DNA of 64,000 nucleotides. Source: an uncultured Hyphomicrobiales bacterium (GTDB lineage Bacteria; Pseudomonadota; Alphaproteobacteria; Rhizobiales; Beijerinckiaceae). Under the pieces are notes generated by a model, which worked only from the letters and a program-made list of their open reading frames with translations, made no database searches and was not told the DNA's origin. The stretch spans positions 1-64,000 of the forward strand of contig CAIZEI010000006.1 in NCBI GenBank assembly GCA_903931945.1, given 5' to 3'. A program made the translations under genes and the position numbers. Position 1 is the stretch's first letter; each line of letters starts with the position of its first letter. Below, in pieces: positions 58,162 through 64,000 of the stretch.

Positions 58162-58827
58162 ATGTTTCCCGAACGGCTGACCAAAGGCTATTCGTCCTTC
58201 ATCGAGGGGCGCTTCTCCTCCGAGCGGCAGCGCTACGAGAGGCTGGCCGATACGGGCCAGAAACCGGAAATTCTGGTCATCGGCTGCGTGGATTCGCGGG
58301 TGTCGCCGGAGGTGATTTTCGATGCTTCGCCGGGCGAACTGCTCGTTGTGCGCAATGTCGCCAATCTTGTGCCGGCGTATGATCCTGACGGTCGCTCGCA
58401 GCATGGCGTGAGCGCTGCTCTCGAGTTCGGCGTGATGGCCCTGCGCGTCAAGCACATTGTCGTGCTCGGCCATGCCTCCTGCGGCGGCATAAGGGCGTTT
58501 TCGGACGACAGAGCGCCGCTGTCGCCGGGTGATTTCATCGGACGCTGGATGTCGCAGATCGAACCCGCAGCGCGCAGCCTGGGGCCGCGCGGCGTCCAAA
58601 GCGACAGCGTCTGGCTCAGCCGACTCGAGTTTGCCGCCATCGAACTCAGCCTGCGGAATCTGATGACGTTCCCCTGCATCAACACACTTGTCGGGCGGGG
58701 AAAGTTGTATTTGCACGGCGCCTATTTCGGCATTTCCACGGGCCGCCTGCTGGTGCGCGACCCTGACGCAGAGCATTTTTTGCCCGTCGTGGATGACATG
58801 CCGGACCGGGTTTTCAGGTGTGACTAG
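58162..58827 (+). CDS. beta-carbonic anhydrase
   Basis: QKPEILVIGCVDSRVSPEVIFDASPGELLVVRNVANLVPAY, LRVKHIVVLGHASCGGIRAF, LHGAYFGISTGRLLV. Confidence 0.95.
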   Translation: MFPERLTKGYSSFIEGRFSSERQRYERLADTGQKPEILVIGCVDSRVSPEVIFDASPGELLVVRNVANLVPAYDPDGRSQHGVSAALEFGVMALRVKHIVVLGHASCGGIRAFSDDRAPLSPGDFIGRWMSQIEPAARSLGPRGVQSDSVWLSRLEFAAIELSLRNLMTFPCINTLVGRGKLYLHGAYFGISTGRLLVRDPDAEHFLPVVDDMPDRVFRCD

Positions 58828-58929
58828 AGCCAATTCCTATCTGATGGAATCAGATAGGGGCTCCAGAGGCCATGATGTGACACGTTTCTTAACGCGAACC
58901 GGCATCCACTTCGCTGGAAAACGCTCTAG
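58824..58929. repeat. ~106-bp palindromic element with CTAGAGC/GCTCTAG terminal inverted repeats
   Basis: Ends CTAGAGCCAATTCC and (rc) CTAGAGCGTTTTCC, 11/14 matching; internal perfect hairpin CCTATCTGAT-GGA-ATCAGATAGG at 58836-58858. Confidence 0.75.
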
Positions 58930-60092
58930 AATTGTCCCGACGCCGTCGGAAAGCGCCTGAACATTTGTGACGCCAAAAGGCCAACGCCCGTCAAAACCAG
59001 CACGTTCAGGAACAGCCACGGCCTGCCGAAATGGTCGAGGCCGAATCCGCAAATGATCGGGCCGAATGCCTGGCCGAGAAAAAACGAAAAGGAATGCATG
59101 GAGAAGGCCGAAGCGCGGTTGGCGGGAGCCAGACCCGCAACTTCAGCCTGAATGGAATTGTGCAACAGCATGAAGCCAAAGCCTGTGACAACAAACGCGC
59201 CGACCAGGATCTGCCAGGGCGCGGACAGCGCCAGCGCGATCAGCCCCGTTGACAGCAGGCTTGCCCCTACCATCATCATCGTGGTGCGCCGCATCAGCCG
59301 CAGCGTCCATTGCAACGACAGCGAATAGCAGATGCCGCCAACGCCGATCGCGCCCAGCGCAAAACCCGCCTCGCGCGCGGTGCCCTGCCCGGCTTTTTCA
59401 AGCAAATTGCCGATATAGGGCGTTGCGCCATAGAGCGTCAGCCCCTCGGTGCAGACCGTCCCGAAACAGAGCAGCGCCTTGGGGTTGGCGAATATCGCGG
59501 CGTAGCCGGAGATCGCGTCAGACAGACGGATATGGGCGTGATCGCGCCTGGCGGGCGGCGGAAGTTTCAGAAAAAATGTCGCTGCAATAGCCGCCGCCAG
59601 CGAGACGGCGACTGAAAGATAGATGAAACTGCGCCAGCCGACGGTGACAGCCATGACGCCGGCGACGCTGGCGCCAAACACCATGCCTGTGAGACCCGCC
59701 GTCAAAAACCGCCCGATGGCGAGCTGACGCACGGCAGGCGGATATCTGTCGCTCATCAGCGCCATTGTTACCGGCATGATGCCGCCGGCAGCAACGCCGC
59801 CAATCAGGCGGATTGTCAGCATCACGTGAAAATCGGGCGCCAGCGCAATCCCGAGCATCACAGCGGCGAGCAGCCAGAGGCAGCATTTCAGCACCAGCGA
59901 TTTGCCATAAAAATCGCCGATCGGCCCCAGCACCGGCTGGCTGAACGCATAGGGAAAGGCATAGGCGGACGACATCAGCGCCGCGGTGGCGACCGGCACG
60001 TCGAAATCCCGCGCAATCATGGTGATGAGCGGGTCAAGCGAACGGTTCGAAATGGCGCTGGCGAGGCCGCAGAGGACGAAAATGAACAGCAT
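58926..60092 (-). CDS. MFS transporter
   Basis: FVLCGLASAISNRSLDPLITMIARDFDVPVATAALMSSAYAFPYAFSQPVLGPIGDFYGK; repeated TM segments. Confidence 0.92.
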   Translation of the reverse strand: MLFIFVLCGLASAISNRSLDPLITMIARDFDVPVATAALMSSAYAFPYAFSQPVLGPIGDFYGKSLVLKCCLWLLAAVMLGIALAPDFHVMLTIRLIGGVAAGGIMPVTMALMSDRYPPAVRQLAIGRFLTAGLTGMVFGASVAGVMAVTVGWRSFIYLSVAVSLAAAIAATFFLKLPPPARRDHAHIRLSDAISGYAAIFANPKALLCFGTVCTEGLTLYGATPYIGNLLEKAGQGTAREAGFALGAIGVGGICYSLSLQWTLRLMRRTTMMMVGASLLSTGLIALALSAPWQILVGAFVVTGFGFMLLHNSIQAEVAGLAPANRASAFSMHSFSFFLGQAFGPIICGFGLDHFGRPWLFLNVLVLTGVGLLASQMFRRFPTASGQF

Positions 60093-60101
60093 GGACGCTT
60101 G

Positions 60102-60878
60102 TTACGGCCTAAATCGTTCAAAAACCACCTGATCGGACCATTTTAACGCATCGCGGGCCTGCTCCGGGCTTCTGACGGTCCAGGCCATCACCGGCAGGCC
60201 GACAATCTGTCTCAACAAAAATGGCGTCGCAGCTGGCAAATCGCGCAGGGACCATGACAGGAAATCGGGCTGTGTCTGCGGCCAGTGCAGAAATTGCGCG
60301 AGGCCAAGCCTGTCCGCCGTTGATAGCCCGGCCCATTCATCGCCAGGCAAATCATAGCTCGACATTGCAACCATGCCGAGTGGAACGCTTTGAATACCCA
60401 GCCGGGCGCGATTCCTCCGCAGATGCGCCATCACAGCCGGATCGAAGGATTTCAGCGCCAGCGGCCCCCGGTAGGCGCCCGCGCAACCGGCCACGCGGTC
60501 GGCCAGCCTGACATCGCCGTTAAACCGGCTTTTGATTTCGCAAATGAGCGGCGCGCGCCCGCCAACCAGAGTCAGGAACTCGGGCAAGGTCGCCATACAT
60601 TCATCGACTCTTTTGAAGGCGATAACGGCGAGATCCTGCGCTTTACGCGTGTCGATACGTCCGTTGCCGCGCGTCAACCGTTCCAGCGAAAAATCGTGGA
60701 ACACCATCGCCTCGCCATCCCCGCTCAGTTGCACATCGCATTCGATGGCGTATTGCGCGGAAATGGCGGCAAGCGCCGCCGATCTGGAGTTTTCCACCTT
60801 TCCGATCGCCGCATCGTGCAGCCCGCGATGCGCGATCGGCCGCGCTGTCAGCCAGTCCGGCGCCATCGGCGCGCTCAT
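60102..60878 (-). CDS. glycerophosphodiester phosphodiesterase
   Basis: PIAHRGLHDAAIGKVENSRSAALAAISAQYAIECDVQLSGDGEAMVFHDFSLERLTRGNGRI, LICEIKSRF. Confidence 0.92.
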   Translation of the reverse strand: MSAPMAPDWLTARPIAHRGLHDAAIGKVENSRSAALAAISAQYAIECDVQLSGDGEAMVFHDFSLERLTRGNGRIDTRKAQDLAVIAFKRVDECMATLPEFLTLVGGRAPLICEIKSRFNGDVRLADRVAGCAGAYRGPLALKSFDPAVMAHLRRNRARLGIQSVPLGMVAMSSYDLPGDEWAGLSTADRLGLAQFLHWPQTQPDFLSWSLRDLPAATPFLLRQIVGLPVMAWTVRSPEQARDALKWSDQVVFERFRP

Positions 60879-61339
60879 TCCACCTCGAACATGGCTTCGA
60901 TCTCTACCGCAGCATCGAGCGGCAATTCGCTGACGCCCACTGTCGTGCGGGCATGACGGCCCTTCTCGCCAAACACCTCGACCATCAGATCAGACGCGCC
61001 ATTCATGACGGCAGGCAAAGCGTGAAACCCCGGCGCGGCGTTGATAAAACCGCCGAGCCGCACCACGCGCTTGATCCGGTCCAGCGACCCGAGCGCCGCC
61101 CGGGCCTGCGCCAGAACATTGAGCGCCGCCAGCCGCGCCGCCGCCTGACCGGCCTCGTTGAACAGGTCATGGCCAACCTTGCCCTTGCAGGAATCGTCAA
61201 GCTGCCCCCCAACAAGCGGCAATTGCCCGGAGACGATCAACAGCCCGCCCGCGCGCACGGCAGGGACATAATTGGCCAGCGCTGCGCCCGCCGTTGGCAA
61301 CGCCAGCCCCAATGCGGCTATTTTTGCTTCTGCCGACAT
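60875..61339 (-). CDS. RidA/YjgF family protein
   Basis: YVPAVRAGGLLIVSGQLPL...AARLAALNVLAQARAALGSLDRIKRVVRLGGFINAAPGF...RTTVGVSELPLDAAVEIEAMFEV. Confidence 0.9.
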   Translation of the reverse strand: MSAEAKIAALGLALPTAGAALANYVPAVRAGGLLIVSGQLPLVGGQLDDSCKGKVGHDLFNEAGQAAARLAALNVLAQARAALGSLDRIKRVVRLGGFINAAPGFHALPAVMNGASDLMVEVFGEKGRHARTTVGVSELPLDAAVEIEAMFEVE

Positions 61340-61466
61340 GCCGCCTCCAGTTTTTTGCGCGCGAGGCGCCATAATTGCTATGAGTCTCTGAACGGCAGGC
61401 GTGCGCCCGCCACGAAGCTGCCTTATTGGCTGTTATACCCGGTCAGCAGGATTGGAGCATCAGAAT

Positions 61467-62315
61467 ATGTGCAGCACATTTACAGGCGTCCTGGCTTTCG
61501 CAGGCGCGTTGGTTCTAGCCATTGGCTGCGCCCCCGCGACTGCGGACCCGGCGGGCGTAGGCGCGCCGCTGCTGGCGCACCGGGCCGTCTATGATCTTTC
61601 TCTGGGCCGCACGGACGAGAGCCATTCCGCGCCCGTCGCCGCGCGTGGGCGGATCGCCTATGAATTCACCGGCTCGCCCTGTGAGGGCTGGGTGACGAAT
61701 TTTCGCCAGCTCACGGAACTGGAGATGCCGGAGGCCGATCCGCGCGTTTCCGACATGCGGACATCGACCTTCGAGGAAGCCGATGGTTCGGCCTTCCAGT
61801 TCAAATCCGACACGCTGATCAATGGCAAAACGGTCGAGACCATCGACGGCGCCGCCCGTAAATCCGGCGAAACCGCGATTGCCGTCAATCTGACGCGACC
61901 TGCGACGAGCACAACCAGCATCGCCGCCCCCGCTGTTTTTCCGACAGCGCAGATCTTGCGCATCATGGCGGCGGCGCGCGCGGGCGACAAAACCGCGGAA
62001 ATCCCCATTTTCGATGGCTCGGATACCGGTCAAAAGGTTTTCGACACCATGACGATTATCGGCCATGCGAAAACGTCGGATTCAGCCGAACCTGTGGCCG
62101 CCCAGGCTGCAGCGCTTCAGGGCGTCTCGCGCTGGCCGGTTTCGGTGAGCTATTTCGACCACAACAAGCGCGATGGCGCGCCCAATTACATCCTGGCTTT
62201 CGATCTCTTCGAGAACGGCGTATCGAGCGCGCTGCGCATCGACTACGGTTCCTATGTGCTCGAAGGCGCGATGGTGAAATTTGAACCGTTGCCGCAAAAA
62301 CCCTGCGAGAAATAG
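61467..62315 (+). CDS. EipB-like (DUF1849) cell-envelope protein
   Basis: Signal peptide; LLAHRAVYDLSLGR, GRIAYEFTGSPCEGWVTNFRQLTELE, DGSAFQFKSDTLINGKTVETIDGAA, MVKFEPLPQKPCEK. Confidence 0.88.
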   Translation: MCSTFTGVLAFAGALVLAIGCAPATADPAGVGAPLLAHRAVYDLSLGRTDESHSAPVAARGRIAYEFTGSPCEGWVTNFRQLTELEMPEADPRVSDMRTSTFEEADGSAFQFKSDTLINGKTVETIDGAARKSGETAIAVNLTRPATSTTSIAAPAVFPTAQILRIMAAARAGDKTAEIPIFDGSDTGQKVFDTMTIIGHAKTSDSAEPVAAQAAALQGVSRWPVSVSYFDHNKRDGAPNYILAFDLFENGVSSALRIDYGSYVLEGAMVKFEPLPQKPCEK

Positions 62316-62323
62316 CTTTTTCG

Positions 62324-63235
62324 TTACTGCTTGGCGCCCAGCGCGCGTTCGTTGCGTCCAAAATCGGGCGCCGGCGGCGTGCCCCAGCCCGAGACCCATG
62401 TCCGCGGCGGCCAGACTTTCGGGCGCTGCGGACGGTCGACGTGCCAGGGCCGCGGCTCGAAATAGCCCAGCGCCTCATTCTTCATCTGATCGAGTTCGCA
62501 ATAATACTCGATCACATGATCGTCTGGATTGCGATGGTAGGCGGCCACATTGTGCCCCGGCCCGTGGCGCAGCGGACCCCAGCCGAGCGGGATGCGATGC
62601 ATCGCCAGCGTCTCGCAGGCGTTGTTGACGTGGATGAAGTCTTTTAATTCCAGCGCGAGATGATGCAGCCGCACAGGTCCGCCGCGAAAGAAATTCAACG
62701 TGTGATGGTCCGGATTGCAGCGCATGAACACGAAGAGATCGCCGATCCAGTCCGAGACGCGAAAACCCAGAATATCTGAATAGAACGCGATGGTCTTTTC
62801 GAGATCATCGACAAAAAAGGCGATGTGGCCGACTTTCAGCGGACCGACGCCGGCGACGTTCTGGTTTGGCGCGACAAAATCCCATTTCGAGAACAGGTCG
62901 ATGTTTGTGCCGGAGGGGTCGGCGAAGGACAGGACCTGCGGCGAGCCGGGGAAGGGATCGGCGCGCAACTCACTATTGACGCCCAGCGCCGCAAGGCCCT
63001 GCTGCGCGGCCCCAAAATCCGTGTCGGGCGCAACCTCAAAGGCCATGCGAAGACAGGCGGGTTCGGCGTCCCGGACAAGTTCAATGGCGAGCTGGCCGAG
63101 TTTGGACGCCAGCCAGACCTGTTTTCCCGCTCGAGAGACTTCAACCAGTCCATTGACGCCCACATAGTAATCGAGCGCGCGCTGCAAATCGGGCGTTGCA
63201 ATCGTGGCGTGGGACAGGCGCTGGGCTGCGATCAT
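62324..63235 (-). CDS. extradiol ring-cleavage dioxygenase-like VOC protein (two modules)
   Basis: RLSHATIATPDLQRALDYYVGVNGLVEV, KVGHIAFFVDDLEKTIAFYSDILGFRVSDWIGDLFVFMRCNPDHHTLNFF, DHVIEYYCELDQM. Confidence 0.85.
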   Translation of the reverse strand: MIAAQRLSHATIATPDLQRALDYYVGVNGLVEVSRAGKQVWLASKLGQLAIELVRDAEPACLRMAFEVAPDTDFGAAQQGLAALGVNSELRADPFPGSPQVLSFADPSGTNIDLFSKWDFVAPNQNVAGVGPLKVGHIAFFVDDLEKTIAFYSDILGFRVSDWIGDLFVFMRCNPDHHTLNFFRGGPVRLHHLALELKDFIHVNNACETLAMHRIPLGWGPLRHGPGHNVAAYHRNPDDHVIEYYCELDQMKNEALGYFEPRPWHVDRPQRPKVWPPRTWVSGWGTPPAPDFGRNERALGAKQ

Positions 63236-63359
63236 GGCGTTTCCGGAGGTGGCGGGTTGCTATTCTGCAAGCTGTGAACATGGATTGGATTGGCGCGTCA
63301 AGGCGGGGGCAACGCGCCACCAACCCTTCGCTCTACCGTATCCCAAAAACACTCCCCCC

Positions 63360-64000
63360 TCACTGCGGGTCAAGCCGTCGCAGTTCCGCCGTGGCGCGGG
63401 CGATTACCTCGGGCGGGCTCGCCAGCAACCGGCCAAGAGTCGCCTCGATTTGTGGCGCGTTGGAAGCGTGGATCGTCATGTCGGCTTGCGCAGCATCCGC
63501 AAGAAAGTCCGGCTCGGCGAACATTTTTTCAAATCCCGCGCGGAGCATCGCGAGGATGGGGGCAAGCGTATCCGGCGGGGCGATAAACAGCCCGCCATAG
63601 GTCTGCCTTGCCATCAGCAACTGCAGGACATCGCGATTTTCCGGGCTGACAAGATCGAAGACCGTGGGCACATCCGGCAAATCGCGATGCCGGGTCAGGC
63701 TGGCCTGTAGCAGAATCCGGACCTTGCCCTCGCGCAACCAGTCGCGGCGGGTGACTTTCATGAGATCGTAATCGGCGCCGACCGCAGCCTGCACCTCGCC
63801 CCGCTCCAGCGCAAGATCGACGCCCGATCCGCCGGGATAGCCATTCACTACCTTGAATTTGGTATGCAACAGGGAATTCAGCAGATTCGGCAGAACCGAA
63901 TTGTTGGAGGTCGCGGCGCTCGAACCGACCAGAATCTCGCGCTCCAGAAATTCCTGCGCGCGGGTGAACGGCGCCGTGCGCCAGACGGCGGCGACAGCGG
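63360..64000 (-). CDS. TctC/Bug-type substrate-binding protein, 5' end beyond the window
   Basis: In-frame reading to the edge: ...FTRAQEFLEREILVGSSAATSNNSVLPNLLNSLLHTKFKVVNGYPGGSGVDLALERGEVQAAVGADYDLMK...ILLQASLTRHRDLPDVPTVFDLV. Confidence 0.8.
   Translation of the reverse strand, partial: AVAAVWRTAPFTRAQEFLEREILVGSSAATSNNSVLPNLLNSLLHTKFKVVNGYPGGSGVDLALERGEVQAAVGADYDLMKVTRRDWLREGKVRILLQASLTRHRDLPDVPTVFDLVSPENRDVLQLLMARQTYGGLFIAPPDTLAPILAMLRAGFEKMFAEPDFLADAAQADMTIHASNAPQIEATLGRLLASPPEVIARATAELRRLDPQ

Noticed and set aside
58836-58858. Simple rho-independent terminator between convergent genes
   Set aside because: Perfect hairpin but no U-tract on either strand; better explained as the core of the TIR element.

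Overview
The 64 kb window is GC-rich chromosomal DNA from an alphaproteobacterium, probably Rhizobiales. This placement rests on the gene repertoire (EipB/DUF1849-like, RibBX-like, Liv operon, short TIR repeats) and not on any search. Housekeeping genes present: glmM, proA, purA, ribB-like, xseB, ispE, carbonic anhydrase and livHMGF. Between them lies a large catabolic complement: six TctC/Bug-type periplasmic receptors with no TctA/TctB in view, four cupin proteins, two amidohydrolases, two mandelate racemase/muconate-lactonizing-type enzymes, a FAD monooxygenase, a P450, VOC proteins, a GST and an ADP-forming acyl-CoA synthetase. There is also a glycosyltransferase cluster. The most notable find is absent from the ORF track: a minus-strand tRNA-Leu(UAA) gene at 50947-51267, interrupted in its anticodon loop by a compact ~232-nt group I intron. 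Other observations: a deleted type ISP restriction-modification remnant; a ~106-bp TIR element that supplies the TAG stop codons of both convergent flanking genes; an alpha/beta-hydrolase-LuxR fusion; a cupin/amidohydrolase gene block; and a start-less coding-like tail downstream of ispE. No CRISPR array, rRNA or complete IS was found. Only the first ~19 codons of an IS630-like transposase are visible, at the left edge. All calls come from reading the sequence; no searches were run.
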